Below are positions 1 through 12,090 of a stretch of 56,100 bases of DNA, piece by piece. The first letter of the stretch is position 1; each line of letters begins with the position of its first letter. The translations under genes were made by a program, and so were the position numbers. This DNA comes from Flammula alnicola (taxonomy: Eukaryota > Basidiomycota > Agaricomycetes > Agaricales > Strophariaceae): contig JADNRV010000314.1 in the NCBI GenBank assembly GCA_015499995.1, positions 1-56,100 of the forward strand. The letters run 5' to 3'. Below the pieces are notes generated by a model, which did not search any database, was not told where the DNA came from, and was given only the letters and a program-made list of their open reading frames with translations.

Positions 1-535
1 ACGGAGTCTTGACATAAGAAGGGGGTAATGTTACGACTGTTTCATTTCTTTTATCTTATCTTATCTTCACCCGTGCTTAGATGTACACCAGCTATACTGG
101 ACACTTTCTATTTTAGTAGGAGTACCTTCCCGGTTCCGGACTATTTATAGTTTCCATACTTATGCATCCTCGACGACACTATTATCGTCGAGAGGACTCT
201 CCTCTCCCCATTCTGACTCCTCCACATTCCTGACTCCATTCTAACGACTCTAAGGGAGTCACTTTATCATGGTCTGTGCACACTCAGAGCTAGTATAAAT
301 ATCGTAGACATGCAACGATGTACTTTAGCTAGTTCTTGAGAATCTTGACTCTATTGTCTTGCCTCTCTCCTCGCCACGAACGTCTAAGCTCGTCGAGCCT
401 CTAGACGTGATCACTTAAGCTCACCTGAGCCTCTAAGTGTGAACGATCCGATCTAGGACTTCTTGACGCGACTTTGGAATCACTGATTGCTGGACTCCGA
501 CATCACAATCACGTTGTTTCTTGCTAGTCGTAACA
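1..535 (+). mobile_element. 3' end of an LTR retrotransposon: polypurine tract and complete 3' LTR
   Basis: A polypurine tract (AAGAAGGGGG, 16-25) is followed by a 507-bp LTR at 29-535. The LTR starts TGTTACGACT and ends with its exact reverse complement AGTCGTAACA, the usual TG...CA termini in a 10-bp inverted repeat. A TATAAATA box at 294-301 fits a promoter inside the LTR. The polypurine tract shows that the internal region lies to the left of the window, so this is not a solo LTR. Superfamily (Gypsy or Copia) cannot be decided because no pol coding sequence is visible. The 5-bp target duplication would start at 536 but the left copy is outside the window. Confidence 0.8.
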
Positions 536-2802
536 CATGGGAGGTTGAATAGACAAGAAGGATCCCCCATTCATAGATCATATCACTTTTCCCAACTTGT
601 CCCAATGTGCAATTTGGACTTCTAGGACATCGAGGCATTGCTTCGTGTTACTCATTTCTTCTCCTAAATTTCTTCCTTGTACGTTTCCAATGCTGTCCAC
701 TGAACTTTATTTCTATAATAATGCAATTCGATTAAGTTTCTAGGAATAAGTGGCGTGCAAGTCGTTGCACAAAGTTGTAGATCACTTTTCACTCATCTGG
801 AGATTGTTGGGATTTATGGGAACTATAGCAGTTGAGTATGTCACTTATTCCAGAGAGAGAATGATACTACCCTAAAAAATAAACCGTGACTAGACTATGT
901 TTCAAGAGGCTTGCCCGATACAAGGGCGAGTTCTTGTAGGCGAGGCTGAATTTTCATGCATGAACGTGCCGCAAACAGAGAGCATCGCTTATCAGGTTTT
1001 ACTTCGGGTTGAATCCACCAAATAAGCGCTTCAGCATAAGCACATTTGAAAGTAAGCAAGATTTGATTGTTCTCTCGACCTAGACAAAAGACGGCCTCAG
1101 ACGGCATCATTTTAGGTGATAGTCGGATGGATATCATGGGAATCTGGGGTATCATTTTCGGCCGGATAGCGGTGTCTGTGGGGTAATTCGAGAAAATAAA
1201 TCGAAAAAGAAATTAAAAAAAGGAGAAGGAGGAAGCGGAGGAGGAAGGGATTCACGGTAGATACCATGAGTGTCCAAGCACATTGGAAACAGTGAGTATT
1301 AGTGATATTTGGTACATCTATAATATAGATGCTAAGACACATGATAAATTCAAAAATTCCGTTGGATTCTCGCTTGCGAAACAGATTGTCACGTAGATTT
1401 GATGAACCTGCAAGGGACCTCATACACAAAAGCGCTGGATACTCGGTTAGATCTTGATGGAGTCCGAACCATCACATCAGTAGCAACATGTCATGGTTCA
1501 CATGAATTAGATTAGATAGTATACATGCCTTGGGCTGCCTTGGCTGCCTTGGACAAGACACATCGAGGACAAGGTGCTCTTGATCGCACGATGAGACACA
1601 GTGTCGAGATCAAAGAAGGTATTCATGTTTTTTCCATTCTATTTACTGATTATCTATGACCATATGACATGACAAGAACAATGTGGTGTTGGTTTGTTGG
1701 TTCTGTCTTTGTCCTCGTGAACTCGCAGACTTGCCAGTCCCCATGCATTATCAGTTTTGTAGTTCCCAACAGCCCATGCTGCTGCGGCTGACACACAACT
1801 TGACGAACCTCAAGGAAGCCAGCCGTGAGTGATGTAAGGGTGACAACAAATTGTGGGATGGCCGCGACTGACCGTAAACAGCGATGACAAGGAAGTCGTG
1901 TGCCCACTGCAAACCAAGACAGGGTAAATGCCATATATTGGACCTGTGTACTGAATGAATACTCATGCTCAGTGAAAAAGGCCCAGAATCAAGACGAACC
2001 ACATATAAGCAAATATAACTTATTTATTTGACTTAGCGATTTGGACTTTAATCTATGTGGCAAAGCCGGAAATCGATGCAAATTGAACTATATTGAATGA
2101 AATAAAATACAGGGCCTATAATCTAATATAACCAGATCCATGCTGAGCGATTCTCATCTACACCACCCATCAAATAACCAGATCGAACCAGAAAGAAATC
2201 CGGCAGTGATGTAATCAAGCCAAATCGAACAAGGCAGAATCCGGCCACTGAGAAATCGCGCACAAAGCCAAAGTCAAGCAGAATTGAGCGAAGTTGAGGG
2301 AAATCAAGCGGAGTCGAGGGAAATTGAGTAAAGGCGAGCAAATACGAGCAGAAACTATTGAGGTTCAGAGATTTTGGATTTGAGTCAGCCTGGACAGTGG
2401 AGGTATGCATACACCAAAGTCTGAACATAAAAATTAATCTGCTATTAAGAGGTCTTCAATATAAAACTTGTAAGAAATTTAAGTTATTGCTATAATAGAT
2501 TTGACGAAAGGATTGTTGCCTTCAAATTTCTCCATTGAACTCCCAAATGCTTTCTCGGTAGAGATTGTAGCACCCGTGGGAAAGTGTTTGACCATTGTCA
2601 AAAATGGTTCTGTTCACTTCATTTTGGGTTAACAAATGGTGATAAAAGCTATTTACAACTAATAAATATATGGAGGGAGGTCCAATGAGCTGACAGCCTG
2701 ACGAAATTGTAGTTTTACGTGAGTTGAGGCCACCTCGGGTGCACACACAGACACAACTCGCGCGCGCGCACGCGCGTGGGAATAAAAGTGCACCTGGGCA
2801 GT
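536..2802. other. Intergenic, no supported gene
   Basis: No recognisable gene. The short reading frames have no family resemblance and no splice-linked partners. A purine-rich, imperfectly repetitive stretch lies at about 2270-2360 (GAATTGAG/GAGGGAAATC-like units). Alternating GCGCGC/CACGCG sequence lies at 2759-2777, just before the minisatellite. Confidence 0.6.
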
Positions 2803-2986
2803 CATATGTACGCAGTGACTCGCATCATATGCACGCGGTGACTCGTGTGACATGTACGCAGTGACTCGCATCATATGCACGCAGTGACTCGCGTCATATG
2901 CACGTGGTGACTCGCGTCATATGCACGCAGTGACTCGCGTCATATGCACGCGGTGACTTGCGTCATATGCGCGCGTTGTTTCGCGT
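2803..2986. repeat. 23-bp minisatellite, eight tandem copies
   Basis: Eight consecutive 23-bp units starting at 2803. The consensus begins CATATGCACGCAGTGACT and ends CGCGT. Copies differ by a few substitutions, the third and eighth most, and the register is kept exactly (copy 7 starts at 2941, copy 8 at 2964). Each unit carries the palindrome CATATG except the third. No open coding role is apparent. Confidence 0.95.
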
Positions 2987-3083
2987 TGGGTGGCTTATAC
3001 AATAGTAATAGATATGTAATGTACACTAATAGTAGGAGAAAGGTAGTTTACGATGTTACCTTTTCGATACAGGGGATCTTATG

Positions 3084-3730
3084 TAGTGATGTGCCGGCTC
3101 GGGCTTGGCCTGAAAGCCCCGGCTTTGGCCCGGCTTTGGGCGGCTCAGGCTTTGTCAAATCACGAGCCGGGCCAAAAGCCGGAAATCAGGCTTGGCCCGG
3201 CCCGGCTTTGGCTCAAGCCGGGGCTTTGTTGATAAATTTGTTAAAATATAATATAATAGAAATATTTTGATATCTACGTGTAGACACAACTCTAAATTAC
3301 ATATTTAACTATTGTACGCATACCTAAGACATGTTGGCAACGTGCAATACCACTTGCAACATGTTTTCGCACCCAAAATGAACATTGATGGACTTTCAAA
3401 CTCAGCCGGACTTGTCCGTCAATGCATGGCCACCATTACCACACGATCAATTGACCATCAAACTGACTTTAAACTATTATTAGATCAAACTTTCGTGAAA
3501 GTACAGTACAAAAAGTGAGTTTTGGTTACTCCAAGGTCAGTTTTTCTCCGTTAAAACTCAAAAAAAAATCTGCAGAAAGCCCCGGCCTGGGCCGACGGCT
3601 CGGGCTTTTCAAAACCTCAGGCCGGGCCAAAGCCGGCTCCAGGCCAATACCTTTGGCCCGGCTTGGCCCGGCTTTTTTGGGCCCGGCTTGGCTCGGCTTC
3701 TGGCCTCAGGCCGGAGCCGGCACATCACTA
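3084..3730. mobile_element. Non-autonomous hAT-type element (MITE) with 8-bp target duplication
   Basis: The 647-bp element is flanked on both sides by the perfect 8-bp direct repeat ATCTTATG (3076-3083 and 3731-3738). Its ends are inverted repeats: left TAGTGATGTGCCGGCTC, right GAGCCGGCACATCACTA. The TAGTG end and the 8-bp duplication fit the hAT superfamily. About 150 bp at each end is packed with GGCCCGGC/GCCGGGCC and CCCGGCTTTGG-like motifs in both orientations, probably transposase-binding subterminal repeats. The AT-rich core (about 3240-3570) has only short reading frames and no transposase, so it must have been moved in trans. Confidence 0.93.
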
Positions 3731-3767
3731 ATCTTATGGATGTCGAATTCAATATTGTGGGCGGGGA

Positions 3768-5188
3768 TACATCAGGAAAACTACACATTCTCTTTGGCAG
3801 CTTATATCACTTTGACAAGTAATAAAGTGACAAAAGTGAGCTCAAGTAGTTAAGCAATGGTCACTTGTTTCAGGAGGTTCCGTTCTTAGCAAGTGAATCT
3901 CTCTTATATATGTCAGCTCAAGTGAGCATTCAAGTCAATAAGTCGTCTGTCAAGTCTCTCAAAGTGAATAAGAGACTGAATTCCGGGTCGTAACTGTGCA
4001 CGGTTCACGGTAAAAATGGTATGAATGGGTTAAAATAATGGATTGCAGTGTCTGTCTACTACACATTGGTCCTCGATCCCCAATTAATATATCTAAGTAC
4101 TTGTGATCCTCCCGCAATAAAGGCACCATCACCCGTTGAGATATTGTCTTCATTCCCGTCCTGCTCACCACATCCATCACGCCGCCGTGCTTGATTATGC
4201 CTATCGAGGGTGACAATAGGTGGCAGTTCGTTGTCGGGGGTCTAGGGGCAGAACGTGGTGGGTCGTGGCTATCATTGCTCGCGCTTCGTTCGACCAAATT
4301 CTTTGTTGAGATTCTCGCGGTGACACTCTGAGCATGCATACTGGTCAGGATATAATAGATATTTGTTAGTAGCAGCTAGAAATAGAGGTAAAGCAACATA
4401 CCAGATGTCCGAGGACATGGCAATGTGCTTGCTAACGGCCTCTCGAAGCTAAGATGCAGACCAAGCTTACTATGACAGGCGCAGCCCTGTGATGCTCAAC
4501 CAGCAAATTCTCCCGTACTTCAGTAGTCACTGACTGTCGGTCCGTCCTCCAATATGCATTGCGCAAGAGCCTGCTGGCCGAGGAAGTATTCACGTAATCC
4601 TGCCTCTATCAAGCAGCAAGAGTTAGATGGATATTCGCAGATAATAAATCAAGCTCACCATCGAAATGACATTCCTAGCGATGTGCGCAAAACAGAAACC
4701 AAGTGGATGGCACCTCGTCGGGTGGTCAGAGCTTCAGAATGTCCTACAAACCCGAGACATTAGGAGTAGCCATTCCGAATTGAAGGGTGCATTGGTTGAT
4801 TCAACCCAAGGGATGGCACAAGTCTTCACAAAGCAGGAAGCGGTAGCTGCGGTAGAGGAAGCATTGGGATTGGGATTGCGGAGGGGGATCGATGTAGTTG
4901 ATAAACAAAAGATAATGGTGAAAATTTCACGATGAGGAAACGCGGTCATGTGAAGCGGAGTTTCAACGAACTGAACATTTATTTCTTGTGTTCTTTCAGT
5001 GTCGGAATTCTCACTTGGATGGTGGATCGAGCTCTGACAGCTTATGCACTTGGGGTCTCACTTGGATTGACTTGGGTTGTCAGACTTTGTTTGTGGTTGT
5101 AACCTCAAGTGCTAAGTGATCCAAGCCAGCTCTCAAGTGTTCTCAAGTGATGTAAGCCCTATAAGGAATGTGTAGTTTTCCTGATGTA
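3768..5188. mobile_element. Inverted-repeat DNA transposon, non-autonomous or decayed (1.4 kb)
   Basis: A perfect 23-bp inverted repeat bounds the element: left 3768-3790 starts TACATCAGGAAAACTACA, right 5166-5188 is its complement. Similarity continues imperfectly for roughly 25 more bases. The next 150-200 bp on each side are rich in CAAGTG/CACTTG motifs, a subterminal pattern like that of the neighbouring hAT MITE. The outermost TA could be a TA target duplication, but no longer duplication is visible, so the superfamily is open. The core has two protein-like frames, 126 codons at 3959-4339 on the minus strand and 89 codons at 4666-4935 on the plus strand. Neither resembles a known transposase. 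Confidence 0.75.
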
Positions 5189-5779
5189 GTTGTTTCAAGT
5201 TGTAAAATATATGGCATGGTATTTCACTGATGGACACCTGCAGAGCATTCGTTCTCCCACCATTTTCTGATAGATGATCAAGCTCAAGCTTTGTGTTGGA
5301 GTGTACATAATCTCAAACTTCGAATATTCAATATACAACTTTCGTTTTCAGTGAAATTCGGCGTGACAGAAACAAAGTCATCTGAGTTGCTCTGAAACGC
5401 GTCAGGCGTGCTAGTTAGGCACCAAGCTGCATAACCGATCTATTAACTTCGTAAAGCTGGCTCTGTTTCTGCTCCATGGTCTACATAATATATAAATTTT
5501 TTGGTTAATTACTTGCGCTTCCATAATGGGTTATGATATTGCAAAATCGCTCCAGAGAACATGATCAATCGATGTGGACTAACGATGCTTGGGCGCTTGA
5601 TCTCAAGAATGGGCTACTCCCGGGCTAGTCCAGTCATCGTAATCAATTGGCGTCACTCGTGTCATGAACTTCTGTTGCGCATTAATTAATGATGGTTTGG
5701 ATATCTTAGGACGAGATAAGAATGGAGGTCGCAAAACTACATATTTTCTAATTGCTACATCCGGAAGAGAAGGAATAAA
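5189..5779. other. Intergenic, no supported gene
   Basis: AT-rich spacer between the inverted-repeat element and the dehydrogenase relic. A frame at 5603-5779 on the minus strand runs on from the relic but shows no dehydrogenase similarity. Confidence 0.5.
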
Positions 5780-6417
5780 AGGGTATAAAGAGTTTACGTA
5801 CATGTTGAGAGCAGCCTTGGCGACGGGGAAGGCATAATAAATTGACCAGCCATCAGCAACGTGATCTGGGACGAGGGAAGGAGGGAGCTGATGAAGATGA
5901 TCCTCTTCAACCCGGACTTCTTGACGAGAGGAAGGAAGGCTCGGGAGACGCGCAGAAGTGCCACATGCTGAATGACATTTGGTCAGCTCATTCATCGGGA
6001 GTCCCAGGTGAAAATAAATCATGTTTAGTACTGGTGGAATAATCGACGTTTATGAAAGACGTGCGCTTACAAGTCTTGGAATCGGATCGTTGGTTGAGGG
6101 TTCTTTCCGACGTTGTTGACAAGGTAATCGAGACCGTTAGGGAGGAGAGGCGTGTGGGTTTCGACACTCGTCGACGCTCTCTTGGCTCGTGATGCCCAAC
6201 TCGACGACCTTCAAGCTCTTCAGGTGCTTAGCAGCGACGCTTGAAGCTCTGGCGAGTCGACACTGCGAGCGGTAGTGACGACGAAATTTCTTCGTTCTTG
6301 AGCTTTAGTCAATCATTTTATGAGCGTTCTAAATGTGCATTGTGAGGCTGGCACATACCAAGTTTTCGTGTTGTAATCGATTCCCCTGTCAGCGGCGGTG
6401 ATCAACCAGGAAGGCAT
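5780..6417 (-). pseudogene. Short-chain dehydrogenase/reductase (SDR) relic with frameshifts
   Basis: Reading the minus strand from 6417, successive SDR landmarks appear in order but in different frames. First comes an N-terminal MPSWLITAADRGI, the place of the TGxxxGIG cofactor loop, with its first Gly changed to Ala. Next is NFVVTTARSVDSPELQA, followed by KHLKSLKVVELGITSQESVDE. Then come GLDYLVNNVGKNPQPTI (the NNAG strand), HVALLRVSRAFLPLVKKSG, RIIFISS, and YYAFPVAKAALNM (the YxxxK catalytic region, with Phe where Tyr is expected). At least three frame changes cannot be explained by GT-AG introns, and one frame meets a stop right after the ISS segment. Remnant introns can be guessed between the blocks. 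I infer an inactivated copy of a sniffer-like SDR. Its exact 3' end is unclear. Confidence 0.75.
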
Positions 6418-6962
6418 GTTGTGCTGTTGGATAAATCGTGTTGATTTCGTGAAAGGTAAGAGAAGTATGGTTTTTTGGGCTTCATTTCAGCCACCTTGGG
6501 GCGCTTCTCTACGTTAAAAATAGAAATGAATAGAATCATGTAGAAGCAGAGCAAAGGATGCGTACCCTCCTTTAGCTTGCTGGAAGACCTGGACGCGTGT
6601 TGGACTAAGGACAACCCAGCCCGATTCGCTGCTAGACTCGGCCAACGCATTCCTGACGATAATAGTCGAGGCTATCAAACGAAGTTATTCATATAGAATC
6701 CGGATGTGATTTTCTCGTCAGGCTGCCTGGTGTTCAGAAAGTATATTCGATAGGGAGATAAAATAAGGAGACAAGATGGGAATGTCAATAATTTCCATTA
6801 CACAACTTTCCAAATCAGATTTCAAAGTCCCCTCACCATCGGTCATTCGGCACGACCGGCATTTCCGTTCCTGTGGAAAAACCAACTCTTGCGTTATCAA
6901 GATCATTGGCGTCACTTCATCGATACGAAGCAGAAAACCTCTTTGCGCTTGGGATTCCTTGA
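6418..6962. other. Intergenic, no supported gene
   Basis: No gene is supported. A minus-strand frame around 6560-6680 has SDR-like composition (RNALAESSSESGWVVLSPT) but is not linked to the relic downstream. Confidence 0.4.
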
Positions 6963-8091
6963 ATGTCTTTCCGACTTCTGTCTACCATAAACCAGTCGAT
7001 GTTCTCTGATGCCACGATGAATCCTGCTTTTGCGCCATATAACACAAATGTCACAGCCGAGCAGCCTTGGGTAGACACCAAATGTAAGTTCTCACTTCAA
7101 ACTAGTATTGTCAGACGATGCGGTACTAAAAGCGATTCGTACGGAAGTCTCTCTATATGACTCCGATGTAGAAGTGCGCTCCTCAGATGGGTTTATATTC
7201 CAACTGCATCGTGTTGTCTTAGGAGTGACGACCGGCGCATTCCCCGGATCCGAAATGGATACGGGAGGGGAGATAGTGCAACTCACAGAGCCTGCAAACG
7301 TGCTCGCAATTATTTTCGCCTTCCTCTACCCCAAGGTACATCCGGACCTCCACAGGGAGCGGTTCGCGGTTCTTGCGGCGGTAGCTGAGGCAGCTGGGAA
7401 GTACGAAGTGCCCTCGGCCACGGACGTATGCAATGAGCGATTGGTGTGCGTTTTCTGGGACATCCCATCGTGATTTTTTAGTGTTTGATGATCTCGCATA
7501 TGTTAGGAAATTCCTTCCTCAACATGCACCCGAAATCCTTGCCCATGCAGTCAAGCACAATTATCCCAGATTGATTACCGCGACCCTTCCTCATTTTGCT
7601 CGAGCTGCATTGGTCCCAGTTTTGGAAAAGTTACCTCCAGCGTATATGATTCCATGGGTACAACTTTATTCTTATTTCTAAATATTTTCTTACGGTAATT
7701 CATTTCTGGCCAGGCTCGGTATCACGAAGCCTGGAGATTACTTTTCAAAGAAGTAGCCCAGTACATCTGGAATCGTCAATTCACATCCTCGAGTAGCTGT
7801 CACTCATCCGGGCGACACAGCGCTGAAGATGTAATATGCAAAACCTGTGTGGATTCCCTCCACGTCCTCATTAGGCACCTCGAAGAAATCGACACACTGG
7901 CTACTCTCCAAGAGACCCTTCAGTCTCCCAACACCAAATACAAAAAATCTGTTCGCACCTGTTGCCGACAGAGCGGATACTATGATTCTAAGGAGTATAA
8001 CTGCCCATTCGTCGACGATGTGACAAAATTATGTCAGAATAAAATCGACAAACTCCCGTCATTTGCTACGCTCTTAGGCCTGAAGGTGTAG
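6963..8091 (+). CDS. BTB/POZ domain protein (four exons)
   Basis: The exon model is 6963-7083, 7115-7445, 7507-7657 and 7714-8091, and the reading frame stays open across all joins (326 aa). The BTB core is SLYDSDVEVRSSDGFIFQLHRVVL, then a segment where the family's SPFF motif is replaced by TTGAFPG, then IFAFLYPKVHPDL and the family's AAGKYEVPSATDVCNERL helix. The C-terminal half, with RYHEAWRLLFKEVAQYIW and a Cys-containing tail (CKTC, TCCRQSG), resembles the large mushroom-specific BTB families. Their cellular role is mostly unknown; substrate adaptors or protein-protein scaffolds are possible. The first intron would be only 31 nt, so the 5' end is uncertain. ATG 7017 in the same frame is an alternative start. 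The two later introns (61 and 56 nt) are ordinary. Confidence 0.8.
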
Positions 8092-11000
8092 GATCTTATG
8101 GTATCCTAGGTCGGAAACTCTCTTTCCCTGTCAGAAGTTAGTAATACCCGTTCCAAGTTTTCCCCCCCTTCTTTTACCTGATTTCTTGCAATGCTCTCAC
8201 TGTAGTGGATACAATTTGCTTCGGTCAACCCACTGGCATACGTCTTGATGGCAGTTTACAGTACATATCCTTCCCTAGACGTCGACATGGTTAATAAGGC
8301 ACGCAGGAGCCAAACCGAAAACACGCTCAGCGACACACAAAGAAATTTAGCACTGCGAAACAATAGATTCTGTAAATAAGGATGCGTAAGGGTAACTCGT
8401 GTACCGAAGATAACGAGCTTTATCCAAGATGCAGGCCAGTAGGAGTACAAAAGACGAATGTGTGATAAGAGGTCCATCGCATTCCGCACGTCACCAAGAG
8501 CCCCGCCCAGCTCATACCCAAATCCTCCCCTCAAAGTAGATCCTACTCCGGCGGATGTTCGTCGTACTACCTACTACAGGAGCAAGGATGCCGATGCCGA
8601 GCGTTTCGGCAACATCAAAGGCGTCATGTATGGAAAGACGGTGGCAACGTGGGCGCAGATCTCGTAACGAACTGGTGGTACCAGGGAGCCAGCCAAAAGA
8701 TGCGATATAATTGCAGATGATGGAGCCGGCGGAGGTCATGTCGGTGATGGTGCACGCAAGCGCACGTCGGGATCGTCGACGAAGACGGTGTTGCAAGGGA
8801 CGGAATAGAATTCCGCACATCGCGGAAGGCACTATAGTAAATTAGAACACATATGGCGTGGGGTCGACTGTTGGTTTAGCGACGACAACGACAGTGGGGC
8901 ACCCGATAAGGACATTTCGACGGGGAGATAGCACTGGACCGGCCAGTTGAATGGTCCAGGACATAAATTGGGGATATCGATCGCCTGATGTTGTGCACGC
9001 TATTCTGGGCGCTCGGCGTTGTCTCCAAGAGTACAGGTCTCGTTGGACATGACAGCGTGAACAGACGGGTGCTGACAATCACGGAGTTGGCGGTCAATGG
9101 ACGGACGGCTTTGGAAAGGGGGACACACAATGGAAGGATATTCAAGCCGACGACGAAGTCAATAGCGACGAGATAGCCTCGTTGGCTAAAACGGACCTCC
9201 TGGAGGCGCGGCGGGGGGGCATTCTTGGTAGCACGGGTAAGTCAGGAGGCGTTCTTGTTCCTTCAAACATGGTTTGGACGATAACTTCATGGGTAGAGTC
9301 CTGGATTCAGAGTGAGAAATAGCACGCAGAAGGATAAACGAGGAACATACTCCATCTAATGTCCAAAAAAATGCTCGAGGACAACGAGCCGCAAAGGACC
9401 AGCATCTGCGGGCAAGACAAGTTAGCACGTTGCATGAACGATGTTGAGAAAGGAGAAGGGACAACGCCGAGAGTAAAAAGAAGAACGAAGCTGAAAGAAA
9501 ATTGACTTACGGTGACGGTCAATCTCCACCGAAACCCTGACTTACGACGATGTTCCAGCCTAAAACGTGCCAAAACCCGATAAAGAATTGTGAAAGCAAC
9601 GTACCTATAGGCGTCGTCATCGAACTAGCATTAACCCTGGAGATGCTCGATTGGCAGCACTGCAGCGCGTAGGCAGAGCGTGCAGGTTTGGGAGAGCAAG
9701 ACAACTAAATCAACCAGGCGATTCTCGATAGATCCGAATGAAAATCAGCCGTGACGAGGAGTAAAAGGAGATTGGACGTACCTCTGGACAAGAACACTGA
9801 GTCAGATTCGCATTTATCGAGAAACTATAGGATTGAATCATGGGAAATTGGGGATATATGCGGCCAGGTTAGAAGAGCAACGCCTAAAAGGGCCGCCAGA
9901 ATGGGTTGAAGGCCATGGGCAGCGCGAAGAGGTTGGAGGAAAGGGAAGAAAGAAAATGATGGGAAAACGCGAACCGTGACCCTGAGATTAGGGTGGGCTC
10001 ACTCTCCAATTCTCCTTTCTTCGAACCACCTCCATATTTTCTGATGAATTTTCTCTGTTTCATTCCATTCACCCTTGTACGCAATGCTCGAATCACTGGT
10101 AACATCAGATGAAGAACGGTTCGGGAGACGGACAAGACGGAGGAGGTGGGGCTGGACATAGGTGTTGCTGAGAAATGAATCCGGTACTCTCTCTGCAATT
10201 GATGTTGTTCCACATATGTTTTTATTTTTTCTGGATCTGAAACCCAGTTCGGATATGATCACCGATTCACCACGCAGCAGCAGAAAACCCACGTCAACAA
10301 TGCTGATAACCTACCGAGTTAAGGAGAGCTACTATTATTCTGGCAAACCCTTACGCGCTCGTAATTTGGGTGTACGCGTGCATCTTCTGCACTCATGGTA
10401 ATTTCGGTGTTCCTAATTCTCTTTTACATTCAAATTGTCGCCATGACGGACCACAGATGAATCCATTCACTTCTTTCTAGGGGATTTTGATTTTTCAGTC
10501 CCAAACCGCCTCTATAGGTACCATGAAAGCTCTAAGCGGAGTACTCGCCTCCCAGTTTGACTGTCGCGCTCCTGGCCGCCTCCGAACAAGAGATCTAGAG
10601 GGCAGCAGCCGTTGTAAGGGCAGGTCATTCCAGTCTCACAGTTCTGCCCATACTGAAGCTCCTTTAAAGTCAGAGGCGCTATTGATGAGAATTTGGTTGC
10701 CGTTTGGTCTTTATCTTCAAGTTTGCCACTCCTTCGCTCAACAATTAGGATTTTCGACTTCGAAACCTAAGTTGAGCCGTCTTTTTCCGGTTTGTATCAG
10801 TATCTCCCTCTCACTATCTTTGCCTACTGTGATACCTTCTGTCGAACACTTCCGACATTCCTGTCAATTTTTATGCGTCTTCTTTGCTGGAAGATCGATA
10901 ATTTCTGTATAGATCCGCTTAGGATCACGTCCAACCCCGCATCACTTTCGTCCACGAGCGTGCTGGGAACAAACATCTCCTGCGCATCCCATCTGCCCTT

Positions 11001-11740
11001 GTCATCGCTTGAGAACAAGTGCAATGGCATTGTACGATGCCATTTGAAGCCACTTCGCCGATACCCAGGTATCGTTCTGTGGATCCGATACGCAGAAAAT
11101 TTCTGTCCTGGCAATATCCTACTCATCTCAGCCTACAGCGTCATCCACTTACGCTCTCGATCCTCCATATTTTGCTGACCATCGATTCTCTATCATCATA
11201 CCATCTCTATCCGCCTCACCGGTAAAGTTTTGGCGCTATGATGGAAATCACCACGGTTTCTAAGCATATTGGATAACCTCTGGACGCTTTTTGGCAGACT
11301 GCCCCTCCATCTTGCTTCAACTCTCGATTGAAGTCGTCGGATCTGTTTTTGAGACTTCAAAACATCTCATTTATATCTCTGATCTAAGAAGTGGCACTCG
11401 TGACTGGATTTTGGCTGGATTTTACTCGATTTGACTTCGTAAAAGTCGAAATAGTACTACATCCTTGTCGTTATGAAGCCGTCCAATTTCTGTTTTCTCC
11501 ACTCGTAAGCTCTGGGTTCATCATCTCGCCTTATTTAATCCTCATACGCATGCTTTCCCAGTCATCGCATTCACAATCCTCCGCACGTCCTGGCCATGAA
11601 GATAGGTCGCATATCTTGCACTTCACAGGGCTCGAGAAGCGACCTATGAAGTTCTTTGGTGGATTGGATGTACGGAGGCGTACCAAAAAATGACTAAATA
11701 CGATTCAGATCGTCCTCAATTTCAATCTATAGAAAGAACC
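8092..11740. other. Gene-poor stretch, unresolved
   Basis: No family could be recognised on either strand. Minus-strand frames between 8500 and 9600 contain hydrophobic protein-like pieces, such as YLVAIDFVVGLNILPLCVPL near 9150, but no splice-linked model emerged. A minus-strand frame at 10824-11126 has coding-like composition without recognisable similarity. These may be eroded genes. Confidence 0.4.
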
Positions 11741-11756
11741 TTCCCTAAACCGAAAG

Positions 11757-12090
11757 TGGCTCGTAAGTAGGCTCGCATTTCAAAAGGCGGCTCGCAATTC
11801 AAAAGTAGGCTCGCAATTCAAAGGTAGGCTCGCATTTGAATTTTTTGGTAGCTCGCTTTAATACTGTGTAGCTTGTCTTGTAAGATTACTGTCGTGGCGA
11901 GTACTCGTGTAGTGTAGCCTCTCATTCAATATTAGGTGGCTCGCATCGAAAAATAGCGCGGCTCGCAATTCAAAAATGTGCGCTCAAATGGTAATTAATG
12001 GGCTCGGAATAAAATCTACCTAAAATTGGCTGAAAATACAAAAATAACCAACAAGTAGCTCGCAAAACGGGTGGCACTGGCTCGCTTGAA
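11757..12090. repeat. GGCTCGC-centred short repeat cluster
   Basis: A unit of about 20 bp close to GGCTCGCAATTCAAAAGTA recurs in direct orientation at 11757-11845. Looser copies at 11935-12090 keep the core GCTCGC. The spacing is irregular and no inverted ends were found, so this could be a decayed minisatellite or the subterminal part of a lost element. Confidence 0.75.

Noticed and set aside
2803..2986. CRISPR-like array
   Set aside because: Units are contiguous without spacers and the genome is eukaryotic, so it is a minisatellite.
5603..6022. Carnitine acetyltransferase-like motif (VADGWSIYY)
   Set aside because: The surrounding blocks fit short-chain dehydrogenases in the right order much better.
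8256..9704. Possible multi-exon minus-strand membrane protein
   Set aside because: Hydrophobic fragments occur in several frames, but no set of GT-AG joins gave a continuous protein.
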